A stretch of 64,000 bases of DNA from Vespula vulgaris (lineage: Eukaryota; Arthropoda; Insecta; Hymenoptera; Vespidae). The position numbers were made by a program, and so were the translations under genes. The stretch lies in assembly GCF_905475345.1 (NCBI RefSeq), contig NC_066610.1:2452386-2516385 (forward strand), written 5' to 3'. Below the pieces are notes generated by a model, which had not been told where the DNA came from, ran no database searches, and saw only the letters and a program-made list of their open reading frames with translations. Shown one piece after another: positions 33,721-45,650 of the stretch; the stretch's first letter is position 1, and each line of letters opens with the position of its first letter.

Positions 33721-34000
33721 GATCCTGTTTTTTCTGATCGGCCATCGCGGGAAAAAGGAAGTGAGCTCTGGCCGGCGCGCAACGCGTCGTCGCACGTTAA
33801 GGACACACAACCCGCAGGGCTCACCGCGACGTCGCAAGGTGCATACTAATCGAGGAACGCGCTTTTCGACTTCCTCGTCGAACGAAAAGGATCGAAGGAT
33901 CCTCTCGCTATTCCTTTGCCGCGAGACCTTTGCGAGAAAATAACTCCGATTACTACCCGTTATACTCCAGATACCAGCCAATTTGACGTTTAATATTAAT

Positions 34001-34077
34001 TCCTTTCTTCTTCTTCTTCTTCTTCTTCTTCTTTTTCTTCTTTCTTTCTCTTCTCTTTTTTCTTTCTTTTTTTTCTT
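34001..34077. repeat. (TTC)n and T-rich pyrimidine tract
   Basis: TTC triplets at 34007-34031 pass into irregular CTTT sequence. Confidence 0.95.
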
Positions 34078-34584
34078 GCGCCCGTTACATCCGCCGCTTT
34101 TTGTTATTTATATTTATAATTTATACTCTCTACTTTTTATGCTCTGCAACGCAAAGAAGGCGCCTTTAACAAAGCTCTCGCGGTGAACGGGCGGAATGCA
34201 GTTTGTTATCGGAACCAACCAACGCGACTGTCTACTTATTCTTTTCGATGTCAATTTTATCTTCGAAACGAACATACTTTTTTATTTCGCCTCTCGAGCG
34301 CGTTTGTTTTCGGATCCGTGACTCTCAGCGGCGAGAAAACGAGCCGTTAATACGTTATTTGTATTTTCGGTGAGTCCGCGGATCGACGCAATTTGTTCGA
34401 CGAAATTAATCGCTCGAAGAAGTTAATAACTCTTACGTTCTCACGGCGAAGTAAATCCCAGGGATTTTTCTGTACTCGTTTGCGCGAGACCATTTCCCGC
34501 GACGCGTCAGCATGATACTCTCGGCTCGACGATAATTCCCATCGAGCTGCGGGGCGGGACGAGCTGAAATAAACGTCGGGTAAA

Positions 34585-34588
<4 letters not shown>

Positions 34589-34626
<38 letters not shown>
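34589..34626. repeat. (AG)19 microsatellite
   Basis: Uninterrupted AG dinucleotides. Confidence 0.97.
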
Positions 34627-34630
<4 letters not shown>

Positions 34631-35005
34631 CTAATGGGGCATTAAATAAAAATATTCATTGGCGAGCATGCCTGCGGGAGGCCGTCGCGCGGCTTACCGT
34701 TTTATAGGCCTTAATTGTCAGCGAAACGCGAACTTGACATTTATTTTATTCGCGCGGATGTCGCCGTTTATAGAGATCGCCGTTCGAGTAAATCCACTCG
34801 AACGCGTTCGTCTTGCTTTCCGTTTCTCCGTAACGCACACTTTGAATCGGAAAAGAAAAGGAAAAGTTACGGTGCCATTTTTGGTCGTGTTACAGAGACT
34901 AGCGGTAGCAGTTAGCGCCAAAATAAAATAAGGATGGGGCACACAATGAAAGGCAGGAAAAATAAGTCGGCCCTTATCTCGTCCTCGTCCCGTTTCGTTT
35001 CGTCC

Positions 35006-35016
35006 ATGCATATTCA
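35006..35016 (-). promoter_or_regulatory. TGAATATGCAT element, copy 3
   Basis: Exact 11-mer on the minus strand, preceded by C on that strand and followed by GG. Confidence 0.4.
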
Positions 35017-35379
35017 GGAGCCACGCATACTCTTTCTCTCTCCCTCTCTCTTTCGCTCCAGGTGTTCCGTTTCTCTCTTTATCTCCCTAGACTGCTACCA
35101 ACCATTCCCTGATTCTCGTGGTTACTACCACGGACTCGTACGTACCTCAACGAACTCTATACTTACGTATGTTCGCCAGCCGCTAATTTCTAGGCTTCCT
35201 TCTTTAATTGCAGCGCCACGATAATAAGACCGTGCTAGGGTCTCCCCGATGGCTCATAGACGAGCGCGCGTACATACGTCTCGAATTTGTGCACGGATAC
35301 TCGCAAACGCTCGAAACGCGTCGCTATCGCTTCCATCTTTCCAAGAAATAATGGACGAATATATATAAAAAAGGAGAAG

Positions 35380-35405
35380 GAGAGAGAGAGAGAGAGAGAG
35401 AGAGA
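35380..35405. repeat. (AG)13 microsatellite
   Basis: Uninterrupted AG following TATATAAAAAAGGAGAAGG. Confidence 0.95.
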
Positions 35406-35891
35406 TCGGCACGAGTCGGAGGCAGAAAAGTAGCAGAGTACCTTGACCCGATCGGCCAAAGTCGTGTTCCACGCGAAGAATCGGTTGAACGATTGGGCAT
35501 GCGAGTCGCGTGTATTTTAGTGGAATAAGGTCACGCACCGGGCGACGTTCCTTCGTTCTCGAAGGAGCTCGAGTATGGTATCGGCCGAGTCGACATCACC
35601 TCCGCCCCGACACAATGGCGTGGCAACCGACGTCTCTCGGAATGGAACGAAACGGAACGACTTTGCATTGTTCGTACGGGGCCGGTGCTGGCGTGACACG
35701 CGTCTTATCGCATTCTTATAACGCGCGTGACACGCACGGCGTACCTACTTACGCGTCAGCTATATATTCTCAAAGACTGCCAGGCGATATAACCAGGCAT
35801 ATATACTTTGTTCTATACCGACTATACTCGGTCCATCGCGGGGAAAAAAGAAAAGGGAGCATCGATCGTGGCAAGGCACGAGCGATAAGCG

Positions 35892-35939
35892 GGCGGACGG
35901 ACGGACGGACGGATGGATGGATGGATGGATGGATGGATG
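35892..35939. repeat. (GGAC)(GGAT) tetranucleotide array
   Basis: About five GGAC units followed by about seven GGAT units. It is the complementary motif to the arrays at 13671 and 63617. Confidence 0.97.
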
Positions 35940-35997
35940 AAGAAATTATTTATTTTCCATCGGACCCTAACAAAATTCCGAATCTTTGGAACCGTTT

Positions 35998-36348
35998 GAT
36001 CCCGTTAAGCCGGATCTCCGATCGGTAAAGGGAGAAACGACGGAGCCGTCGAAGATATCCATCATCCTCCTTGACTCGGCTTCGTCGTTCGCTCGCGAGC
36101 ACTTTAGCGATCCCGTTAGGCGCCGCAGATTTTTACGAGAATTTTCGAGGCGCGACGCATTGTCCGTCGCCGACCCGTACTCTTGCGCTACCTTGCCATC
36201 TTCGTATCGTCGGGTCCCCTCGACTCCTTGATCATCATATTCCTCGTCTCTTACCATCGAAGTTACGAAAAATGCGTCGAACGAGAGACGGACGGACGCG
36301 CACAGAGAGAGAGGTCAGACGCGTGGAATCTTTCGGATCCCGTTAAGC
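35998..36348 (+). repeat. Three dispersed GATCCCGTTARGC copies
   Basis: The 13-mer occurs at 35998-36010, 36109-36121 (one change) and 36336-36348. Spacings of 111 and 227 bases are close to one and two multiples of about 113, hinting at a decayed longer-period repeat. The sequence between copies shows only weak similarity by eye. Confidence 0.4.
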
Positions 36349-38170
36349 GGACGATTGGTCGCGCGCGAACGGTAATTTCGACGACGAAGAGGTCGTTCGT
36401 TCGACTCGCGAAAGGCCCTTCGAGGGGCTCTCTCCGTTCGCGGATCGAGAAAAGATGGGCGCGGCATACGACATTCCTCCTCGAAGAGCTCCGATGGCAT
36501 TGTTCCATCGCGTCGCACCTCGATCACGCCTCTGTCACGTGGCCCACAATTCACGGGACGTGACTCCTCGGCCCTGTTAAGGTGTCTACCAAACGACCGT
36601 CGTCGCGCGCACTCCGCATCCACTCCGCGAACGCTTCAAGGTTCCATTGTTCTTTTCTATTCCTTTCTTCTTCTCTCCTTCGACGTGTCTACTCGTCTTC
36701 TTCTTCTTCTTCTTCTTTCTTTTTTCTCCTTTTCTTTTTTTTCCTTCCAACGTCACGAAACACCACAAGCGACTCGTACCTTTCCTTTCTCTCTAGTCCT
36801 TTCGACGCGAGGTATTAGAAAATTCAACGTACGTGCTATCGTTAACTTAGCACCTGTCTTAAATATTAGCCCCTTCCGAGTGTTACGGCATAGAAACTCG
36901 GTGCGCTAATAATACCGATAAAAACTAAGCACTAGTACAATATTCCCGTATCGCTTGGTTTAGCCGGCTAACTCGAACGATCTCACGATCGAGTAGAACG
37001 CAAAGGTCTTTCTTCTCTTATCGAATAATTGAAATAGAGGGAAAGAGGGAAGGAGGAAGGAAGGATAGAGAGAAAGAAAGTAAGCAAGTACGTGCGTTGG
37101 CTCGAGCGTTTCTTCGCTCTTACCTTCCTTCGTTCGCTCGTTCACCTGCCGCTCATTAGAAGCCTTATCGCTAATTAATCCCTACAGCAACAGCGTCACG
37201 GCTCTCGTGTCGTTCGTTGGCTCGCTTTCCCTCCTCGCCCTTCCCCTCCTCCGCCTGGGGAAATGGCTGCTGCCATTACGGGTATACTTCCTGAACTCGT
37301 CACCCTACCCATCGTGCTATCCGCGATGCGTGCGAGAATCGCTAGAAACGAGGCTCTTTCTCCTTCGAGCCGTACTCGCGATTACATCGCGTATCGTCCC
37401 TATCTCCGATCGAGAAATCGAACCTCCGAGCGGAGCAGTCGGTCGGTTCGTTCGCGACAATGCCACTTGCCGTCTCCTTCGGGCTCCTTCGCTCTTGCCG
37501 TCTTCCTTTAGCGTCGTCGATAGCAACCTACGCCGACATTTACAATAATGTATTCGGACAATGTGTCAAGAGAGTCGATCGTTGTTTCAGTTATCTTGCC
37601 GCTCGGCGCACGCTGTTAAGCCATTTAAGCGGCGGCTCGCGCGCTCGCGACAGCTGGCATAGGTCAGTATCATTATCTCGCTGGGAACGAGAGTGAAACG
37701 ACGAATCGATAGACGGACGTACGGGACATTAATAAACATGAAGCTCCTGCTAGCGAAGGGACACCCCTTCCCCGTTCCTTCGCCCGATACCACCAACAAC
37801 TTCCTCGCGAACTCGTCCTTATCGTCCTTTCTATACGTTTTCCTTCTTCGAGCCTCGATCGTTTTGTCGCCCGCGTGGGAATATACCTCGAAATTCAAAT
37901 ACGAAAAACCCTAGGATGCCCTCCTCTCTCCTCCCCCTCCCCTCGCCCTTTCTCTTTTCCGTAACTCGATTCAAAAGTTTCGGCCAATGCCCCGACTTAT
38001 CGGCTACGTTATACGTAATCTCTCTTCTTCCTCGGATCACGTTTCGCGCGATATCGCGAACAGCTGTTTTAACATGAGCATCGTCGATCCTAAGATTTAA
38101 TCGAGCGGTACGTATGCTCGTTCCAGCGGAACGAGGAAGACCGAGCTAAGAAAAGAGAAAGGATATCTCG
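36349..38170. other. Gene-free segment
   Basis: A CTT/T-rich tract lies at 36695-36748 and a GGGAAAGA/GGAA tract at 37039-37084. The rest is unique CpG-rich sequence with no recognisable exon. Confidence 0.7.
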
Positions 38171-38171
38171 A

Positions 38172-38411
38172 CAGAGAGAGAGAGAGAGAGAGAGAGAGCG
38201 CGAGAGAGGGAGACAAAGAGTAAACTCGCCCACCTACCGGTATACGCGCGAGGAGCCGGCAACTTGTTAATTATTAATCAGCATGTTTAATTCATATTGC
38301 GCGCGCCTGCTGTTTGTTTCCTTGATGCGCGCTAAGGTCTTGTACTTACGGCAGTGCTTAAACATTACCACAGGTAAGCAACGCGCTCCGGGTGCTTAGG
38401 AATTCCCTCTC

Positions 38412-38442
<31 letters not shown>
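38172..38442. other. AG array, AT-richer unique block, CT array
   Basis: An AG array (38172-38198) and a CT array (38416-38442) flank a unique block at 38222-38390 with TTGTTAATTATTAATCAGC and TTGTTTCC motifs. The block looks like a conserved non-coding element and contains donor-like ACAGGTAAGC (plus strand, near 38372) and CCGTAAGTAC (minus strand, near 38345). Confidence 0.4.
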
Positions 38443-40340
38443 TCATTTCTTTCTCGTTTCCTTCTTTCTCCGAGCGCAGTCCCACGACCGTCGTCGTTGT
38501 CGTCTACGTGCAGCGTGCGCCTCGGACGTATAAACGTACTCTCCTCGACTACTTATTCACCTCGTGCATTACCATCCTTCGAGCACAAGGTCGTTTCTTC
38601 CAACGCGCATACGTACGTCTTATTAGGCTTTCGAGCACGACGCCTTATGGTCGTCCGCAACGACCGAACGATCCGACATCAAACGTCCTTTGCTCGTTTA
38701 CCATTCTTACGTTGCTCCAAATGACCGCGATTAACTTGAAATTATTTTGGTTGCCTTTGCGATCGTGGGTATAAACGAGCATAATCCGCCATTGTTTCGC
38801 CTAACTTTTCTTAGCCGAATGGTTTCTCTTTGGAGATAAGTGGGACTGCTTCGTGCATCAATTTCCTTCCTCCTTATCTCTCTTTCTCTCTCTCTCTCTC
38901 TCCATCTCTCTATCGCGCGCGCAGTCGAACGCCGTTTCGTCGAAGAACACGAGTAGGACTTTCGCACGAGACGCTAAATACGAGTGCGCGTGTACTATTT
39001 GTCAAGATGCGAAATCTCGATAGGCTCGTAGTCGTACGCGAAGGAACGCGAGGGAGAAGAGAGGAGAGAGAGAGAGCGAGGAAGAGGAAGGAGAAGAGGG
39101 AAAGGGAGAGTTCATCGATGCGTCCTCTTGGCCGTAGTCGCGCGGTATCGCGGAGGGACGCGTCCAACGGCGAGCGTGCGGAGGGCGTTTTATGTATTAC
39201 GTAGAGTCGACCGTTTCGAGGCTGCATGGGGTGGACGTTCGGCTTTCCCACTCCGTTTCTCTTGTATCGCTAGGGGTGTTTATGGGTTTATTATACGAAC
39301 GGTCTCGTCGAGGCAGCCGCTTACATACGTGCGCGTGACCGAGCGTCCTCTTCTACAGCGAGCGTTGCGGATCGGACGCGTGCGAGAAGAGAGGTCTATA
39401 ACACGTGCGGGACCATAAAAAAATACCCATAGAGTGAAAATAAATCTAACCTCTAGAATCCTACCACCCCCTTTTTCTCTCTTTCTATCCCTTAACGCGA
39501 GATAATAGAAACGAACGACTGGAAAAAAGAGGAAGACCGTAACGACCACTATTTTTACGACTTTTTCCTGATCTTCTAGCGTACTCGCTCTTAATCGTTA
39601 TTGTTTTTCAAAGACTACTCCGGCGCGAGTTTACTTTCCTAGAAAGGTACAACGAGGAAAGGAGATGAGAGAGAGCGAGGTAAATCGTATTCCTCGAGTA
39701 CTTGAATAAATACTCGCACGTTCGTTGCTTTTCCGTAAGGATTCTCTTTACCCCCTCTAAATGACGTCCTTCGGTCAATGGATCTCCGAGATGGCTCGGC
39801 GGCATCTAATCGTCGAGCTCGTACGTATCGGAGGAAACTTCTCCGACGGAATGAGACCGACATATATATACAAGGAGATAAGATAAACTCCGCTTTCGCC
39901 GTTTTCAAGAAGGAACGAAGCTCGAGGAAGCTTCGCCAGGGAGGAGAGAAGAAGGGAAAATGTTATTGAAGGATCGCTCTCGAGCGGAGAACGGAGAAAA
40001 AGAGAGCGAGTGGAAACGATGGAAGAGAGAAGTAGCGGCCTGGGGAAAGACAGATATATATATATATATATACGCATACATAGAGCAAGAGAGAGAAAGG
40101 GGGTGGAAAACAAGAGAAGGGAAGAGCGCATTGGGTTTACCGCAGCGTTACCACCCTTAGCGCGGTCTGAGTTCATTGCGCGAGTCATCAGTATCCATAA
40201 GCGATGAGTTACCCCTCTCTCGCTCTCTTCTTTCCATCTCCCTCAAGGTGGTTCTCCGCCTCGGTGTATCTACGTCGATGCCGAAGGAACGAAGCTTGTG
40301 TTGGGGCACCTGCTTCGGTTGTTCGCTGCACTCTCCTTCC
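38443..40340. other. Gene-free segment
   Basis: It contains a CT array at 38885-38903, a purine tract at 39049-39110 and an (AT)9 run at 40054-40071. CCATTGTTT (Sox-like) is at about 38791. No exon recognised. Confidence 0.7.
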
Positions 40341-40347
40341 CTCCAGC

Positions 40348-40350
<3 letters not shown>

Positions 40351-40379
<29 letters not shown>
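40351..40379. repeat. (TC)14 microsatellite
   Basis: Uninterrupted TC dinucleotides. Confidence 0.97.
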
Positions 40380-40381
<2 letters not shown>

Positions 40382-40485
40382 GAACTCGATGGACCGCCGC
40401 CTTCGTTCTCTCCGCCATCGGCGGTGGTGGTGGCGCAGAGGCGGGTGCTTGATTTTCTTAGGTCAACGTATAATGAAGCCACCGA

Positions 40486-40561
40486 GGAAGAGAAGAGAAG
40501 AGAAGAGAAGAGAAGAGAAGAGAAGAGAAGAGAAGAGAAGAGCAAAGAGAGAGAGAGAGAG
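40486..40561. repeat. (AGAAG)11 pentanucleotide array and (GA)n
   Basis: About 11 consecutive AGAAG units to 40542, followed by a GA run at 40547-40561. It is the only long pentanucleotide array in the window. Confidence 0.97.
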
Positions 40562-41374
40562 ACAAGAGAGAGAAGAGAGCGCGGACATCCACCGTCCTAG
40601 ACCAATCCCCGAGCTCGCTCGGCGTACACCCCGACGCGGGGGCGAGCCAACCAAGCGACGACTCCGATCGAGCGAGCATCCTCTACCTTCTGGACCAACG
40701 TCCGACCTTCCTAAAGCTCAGGCTTTCGCGCACACATATCGAGTACCGGAGATACTCTCGCGCAAAGAGAGACTCCGATGTTAATAACGGATGGTTGCAA
40801 CCATTGGTCTCTTAGGGAAGCGAATTAAAAAAAAGGATCTTGGAAAGGATAAATTCGATTCTTTTCTCTCTCTCGTTTTTCTCTCCGTCCAAATCGTCTC
40901 GTTCTTCTCGTTATTATCACCAACAAACACCGCGAATCCTTCGATCTTCGACGTTCGCGGCATGATTCCCACGGGATCAGAAACTCGTTAAGGAGCTTAG
41001 GCAAGCAATCTGGCGTCGCTTACGTTCTCGAGATCCCTTCGAGAAAGAGACGCTGGCGACCCTCGAATTTCGAGTCGCGTACGCGACGAACGACGTCTAG
41101 GAGTGTCCAACCGAATCACCAAAGCGGAAAAGAAAGAGAGAGAGAGAGAAAGATCGTGGCCGAAACGTGGAAGATCCGTGTTCTTGGAGGTAACGGGGCG
41201 AGATGGAAAAATTGCCTCGATGTAAAAACATGAGAATCGCTTCTCCGCCGTCCACACTCAATAAAAGGAGCCCGGCCCGAAGAGATACGCGATCCAACAT
41301 CCCGCATAGAGATCGTACGCACACTAGCACGCTCGAATACGCAGAGACTCTCTTTTCTCGTCCTCTATCTCTTT

Positions 41375-41376
<2 letters not shown>

Positions 41377-41427
<51 letters not shown>
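41377..41427. repeat. (CT)25 microsatellite
   Basis: About 51 uninterrupted bases of CT, the second-longest dinucleotide array here. Confidence 0.97.
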
Positions 41428-41430
<3 letters not shown>

Positions 41431-42602
41431 AGCCAAGGACGAGACCGAGCTGGAGGGAATCCGCATCGAGTCGAGTGGTCAGCTATCGAAACCTCCTTCC
41501 ACCCTTCTTCCAAGCCTCCTTCTACCCCGGGGAACCGACTCGAGCGGCCAATAATAAAAAATATACGATCTGTTGGCTCACACGGACGAGAGAGCGGCTG
41601 GCATACTGGAGCAACGTAGAGACGGCGAATTATACTTCGAGTCCGGTTCTAAGTGATCGCATTTCCACATAGACGAGCTAGCCCGATACGATATGAAAGA
41701 CTGCCCCTCCGTGCCGTTATTGCCGCGTGTGCCCGAGAAAACGGTGGGTGGAGTGAACTGAAAAAGACCACTACCGATCGAAAAAGACCACCCGCCGTGC
41801 TGCTCGAGGGCGAGACGTTTCCAACCGAAATGCCGCTTCTTCATTGGCATTACCGCCGCGTGGATATTTTTCGGATTCTTTACGATCCCGAAAAAAGAGA
41901 GAGAGAAAATATTCGACGTCGATGGACCGAATACGGGCATCGAAACGCCCGTACGCTCCACCCACCCTCTTTCTATCTTTGGAAAATTATCGAAAGCTAC
42001 CGAGATAGATACCTTCCTCGATTCTTCTTCTTCTTCTTCTTCTTCTTCTCCTTCTCCTTCTCCTCCTCCTCTACTTCTTCTTCTACAGCTTTGCAGTCGC
42101 GAGACTATTCCGATGATTTAATGGGGTTGCTCCTTTATACGGCAGCCTTATAAAATAAAAAGAAAAGAGGTAGTCGGGATGTGCTCGACCCTGACGAATA
42201 AGACGCAGCTACGAACAATTACACGAAATCTATCAGCGTTGCTCCCCTACGTAACCGCTGCCGCTCGGCCGCCCTAAAGAAGGGCAAACTTAACGGAAGA
42301 AAGATGATCCATTCGTCATAATATAAAAATGGCCGTGACAGCGTTATCTGTGGCCATTTCCTGCAGCCGTAACGCCACTTCCCCGAGCTCACTTGTCACT
42401 ATACCGGAGGTAATGATCATTACGGAGGGTCTCTCGCTCCGGTACATAGAGGTATACGAAAGAGAAAAAGAGCATCGGGGGGAGAAGTTTGGGAAAGGAG
42501 GAGGAGGAGGAGAAGAAGAAGAACGACGGGCCAAAGTACGATGATATAGACCTTGCCACCACCCCTTTTTTCCAGCCCAAAGGCCCCCACCGATGGGTGG
42601 GA

Positions 42603-42614
42603 CAAGATGGCCGC
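42603..42614 (+). promoter_or_regulatory. YY1/Pho-like site CAAGATGGCCGC
   Basis: Perfect match to CAARATGGCYGC, and 14 of 15 bases identical to the site at 45342 when the next three bases are included. Confidence 0.4.
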
Positions 42615-43224
42615 TCCTAGGACTTTCCGACCTGCTTGGGTTTATGTGTCGTAATAAATGGTAATTTAAAACAGCGAGAACTAACAATTTCTTTCTTTAT
42701 TTCTCTCTTCGTCGCATCCCGCGCTCTCGAGGCAAGGCACACGTACGAGACACACGTACGTGGGCACACGTACGCTACGACGAAAGTAGGAGGGAAAAAG
42801 AGAGTGGAAGGTGAACTCTTCTCTCGCGAAGGTGCTAAAAGAGGGAAAGAAGACAGGGACGGTTTTTCCGAAAGAGGGATTGGAGCGAGGGAGGGTCGAA
42901 CCGGTGGTAGAGCTTTCTTCGAGATATACCAACCAAGAAGCAGTGGAAGCAGCCAGTCAGACAACCAGCCCACGTAATATAAAGAGATATGTGCCGCGGA
43001 ATAGCATTACCATTAGGAGATATAGTTTAGCGGAGGTACCAGATGAAATGAGATACTGCGACTGAATCATGCATGAAGCCGAAGGTGCGATTCGCCACCT
43101 TCGTGAGTGGTGCGCTCGCGCGCTACCAACCAAGCTCGTGTCTACGTACACAGCTCGCAGATATCTCTTTGCCCTACCCAGCTCTCTTCCTCCTCCTCCT
43201 CCTCCTTCTTTCCGCCATCCCTCT

Positions 43225-43228
<4 letters not shown>

Positions 43229-43263
<35 letters not shown>
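43229..43263. repeat. (CT)17 microsatellite
   Basis: Uninterrupted CT dinucleotides, preceded by a CCT run at 43189-43206. Confidence 0.97.
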
Positions 43264-43266
<3 letters not shown>

Positions 43267-43590
43267 TCTTCTTCACGGCCGCAATGAGAAAAGTGAATAT
43301 GCTACAATATTCAAATGGCAGCCGCGCGACACTTTATTAAACGCGCTATTTGCATCGGCGCCTCTACCGCTCGGCCGCTCAACTCTCTTTTGTAGGATCC
43401 CTCGAACTGGCCTTTGTCGATCAGACGCGAACGAGTTCCTTTGCGCCGGCTCAATTAAAAACTCCAGACACCAAACGCCTGGGATCGAATCGATCGCAGA
43501 CTTTTATCAATCGGAACTCGCTCAAAGTTGCGTCCTCTCGACTTTGGAAGCGAGGGAACCTTCCGCGAGGAGGAGGAGGACGACAGACAT

Positions 43591-43612
43591 GTGTATATAT
43601 ATATATATACAC
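43591..43612. repeat. 22-bp perfect palindrome GTG-(TA)n-CAC
   Basis: A run of TA dinucleotides bounded by GTG and CAC is self-complementary over 22 bases, a possible cruciform. Confidence 0.9.
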
Positions 43613-44573
43613 GCACATATACGTATATACAGAGCGTACACGTTACGCGCGGACGGCACGTGCTGCGCGTACACGCATTATGCTAATTTCACTTTTAATC
43701 TCGTGCGACGACATCGTAGCACTCTCGTCGTTCTCTCGCTAAATTTCTTACCCCTCCGGGTCGTTCGAGAAGAGCCAGTTGGAAAAGCCGGGGAACATAT
43801 TGCCGTCCTCGACGGAGTCCTCCTATACATGGGACGAAGGTTGCATATTCTCTTCAAATTGGGTACTATTTAAGAGGGGAACGTTTTAGGATACGATCCT
43901 GCGTTCGAGGACCGCCTTCGCGAGGAGCGGACTCGGAGCGGAAAGAACGAAATCGTTTTCGCCGAAAAGAAATCCTAAGGTAGAACACAAAGAGGTAGGC
44001 GGGAGAACCGAGCGACGGTGGTGGAGGTAGTGCCGGTGATGGTGGTGGCGACGACGCCAAGCGGTGGGAGCACTTATGCATTTATGCATTCGTATTTCCG
44101 CGCTCTCGAAGACGAACCGTAAGAAGTCGTCGGCGTCCTCGGAACCGTCAGAGGCACTACGACCAAAGTCGTAGCGGTCCATTGAGGAGAGTAGAAGTAG
44201 GAAAAAGAGGAAAAGGAAGAAGAAGAGGAAGAAGAAAAAGAGAGAAGGGGCGGAGGGGAACGACGAGGGGAACGAAGGTGGGCGTAAAGTCGAACCGGAA
44301 TAATAACATGCACCGTCGTTCGCGCCCACCCAGAGCAAAAATCTGAATATATGAAACGTAATGACGGAGCGTGGAAGAGCGCGTACGATGGCTTTTGCTC
44401 GCTCCAGGTGGTCGCGCGCCTTTCCCGTCTCCTCCAAAATCGTGTCTTTGGTCCGTCCTATCCTTCCCGATGGTACCTCCTCGCGAGGTACCGGAGTCGA
44501 CGGGACAAGGTCCAGATTGGGCTAGACTATGAGAAACATTGGTGCTCCAAAGGCACGATGGAAAGGTACGAAT

Positions 44574-44659
44574 GAAGGAAGGAAGGAAGGAAGGAAGGAA
44601 GGAAGGAACTAAGGAAGGAACGAAGGACGAAAGCAAGGAAGGAAGGCAGGAAGGAAGGG
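44574..44659. repeat. (GGAA)n array, ~86 bp
   Basis: GGAA tetramers with CGAA, GCAA and ACTA interruptions. Confidence 0.97.
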
Positions 44660-45318
44660 CGCCGTCGTAGCCCGGGACCCGTGGCTCCGCCTATCGGTGC
44701 GCCGCCTCGCGGTGGTGAATACATTTAGCCTGGTTAGTTTACAAATGAATACAGCGATTGAAGCAACTTATAATATCAATGTACCTCGGGCCGTCTCGCT
44801 CGCACGGCGCGCGCCACCCCTTGCGGGTATCTCACTTCCACCCACTCCCTTTCTCGCTCGCTCTCGCGCGAGGTTCCATACAGAATGGCCATATTAACTT
44901 GATAATTAGCTCGGTTATACGACTTGCAGATGAGGAAAGACTCGGGACGGACGTCGGCTACCCCTACCCGGAGTGGTGCCAGTGTTCCTTGCTCTGCTCC
45001 CTATGCTATGCTCGACTCGGCCCGGCTCCTCGTCGCTCGCCGGATGGATATAGAACCCTTAGTTCGTATTCCTCTCCCTGTCTGCCAGGAACCCCGTCGC
45101 GATTCGCCGTCTCGCCTGTCTCTCTTTGCCGGCCGTATGCGTTCTCGCGAGTGTCCTTTCGTCCACGACGAGGTGTTTCTCGCTAGTGTTATCGTGCTCT
45201 CCCAGTGTGCTCCGCTCTTTGTGCGCTTTCTCTCCTATCGTCGTGCCCTCGCGGATCGTGCCCTCCTCGCCGTGCCGGTTCCCCGGAGGTAGGTCACGAG
45301 TTACCGCGAACGAGGAAC

Positions 45319-45353
45319 TTCTAGGTGGCGCCTTGGGGTCCCAAAATGGCCGC
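45319..45353 (+). promoter_or_regulatory. CTCF-like core beside a YY1/Pho-like site
   Basis: TTCTAGGTGGCGC (45319-45331) matches 11 of 13 positions of the CTCF core consensus, including the whole AGGTGGCGC part. Eleven bases downstream CAAAATGGCCGC (45342-45353) is a perfect match to CAARATGGCYGC. CTCF and YY1 are known to co-occupy sites in animals. Function here is inference. Confidence 0.4.
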
Positions 45354-45541
45354 TCTGGTAGCGCCGCCGTACGCTTCTTCAAAGAGATCGCGCAAACCTC
45401 TTCTCGTCTCTCGCGCTCGGCCGAAGAAACGCGACACCGGGAATACAAAGTATAGAAGCGCATTCCGAGAGATGACTGGCATTGAAAGCTGTCTTTGGAG
45501 CCGCACCCGGTTGGTCTCCTCTGCTACGACCGGAATACAGA

Positions 45542-45560
45542 GGATGGCGGCCATATTAGG
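45542..45560 (+). promoter_or_regulatory. Overlapping YY1/Pho-like and CArG box
   Basis: GGATGGCGGCCAT overlaps CCATATTAGG (45551-45560), a perfect CArG box of the form CC(A/T)6GG and identical to the well-known serum response element core bound by SRF. YY1/SRF overlap is a described arrangement at vertebrate immediate-early promoters. No coding exon follows. Confidence 0.45.
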
Positions 45561-45647
45561 CCTCGCTCCTCCTCTTCTTCTTCTTCCACCGCGACACCCC
45601 CCCCATACACACGCACCCTCCCCACCCACCTCCCTCTCCTCCTCCCC

Positions 45648-45650
<3 letters not shown>

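Larger units (their letters stand above)
32101..34000. other. Gene-free segment with YY1/Pho-like and CTCF-like words
   Basis: It holds GGCCAT at 32544, CAAGATGGCTGC at 32589-32600, a GCCATTTTC at 32648-32656, a CTCF-like core at 33250-33262, a CT/CGCT array at 33391-33428 and the second TGAATATGCAT element at 33709-33719. No exon recognised. Confidence 0.7.
34078..35890. other. Gene-free segment
   Basis: Unique sequence with AG arrays at 34589-34626 and 35380-35405. The third TGAATATGCAT element is at 35006-35016. No exon recognised. Confidence 0.7.
41428..45300. other. Gene-free segment with mixed repeats
   Basis: Contents are a CTT/CTC tract at 42021-42085, GGA/AGA at 42496-42522, CAAGATGGCCGC at 42603-42614, CCT and CT arrays at 43189-43206 and 43229-43263, a 22-bp TA-type palindrome at 43591-43612, a purine tract at 44183-44258 and GGAA at 44574-44659. 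The piece at 42920-43110 is low in repeats and carries a short CGAAGGTG/CACCTTCG stem. No exon recognised. Confidence 0.7.

Noticed and set aside
42811..43065. 84-codon frame with a natural-looking C-terminal half
   Set aside because: It opens with GTG, its first part is purine-tract derived, and no upstream ATG is in frame.
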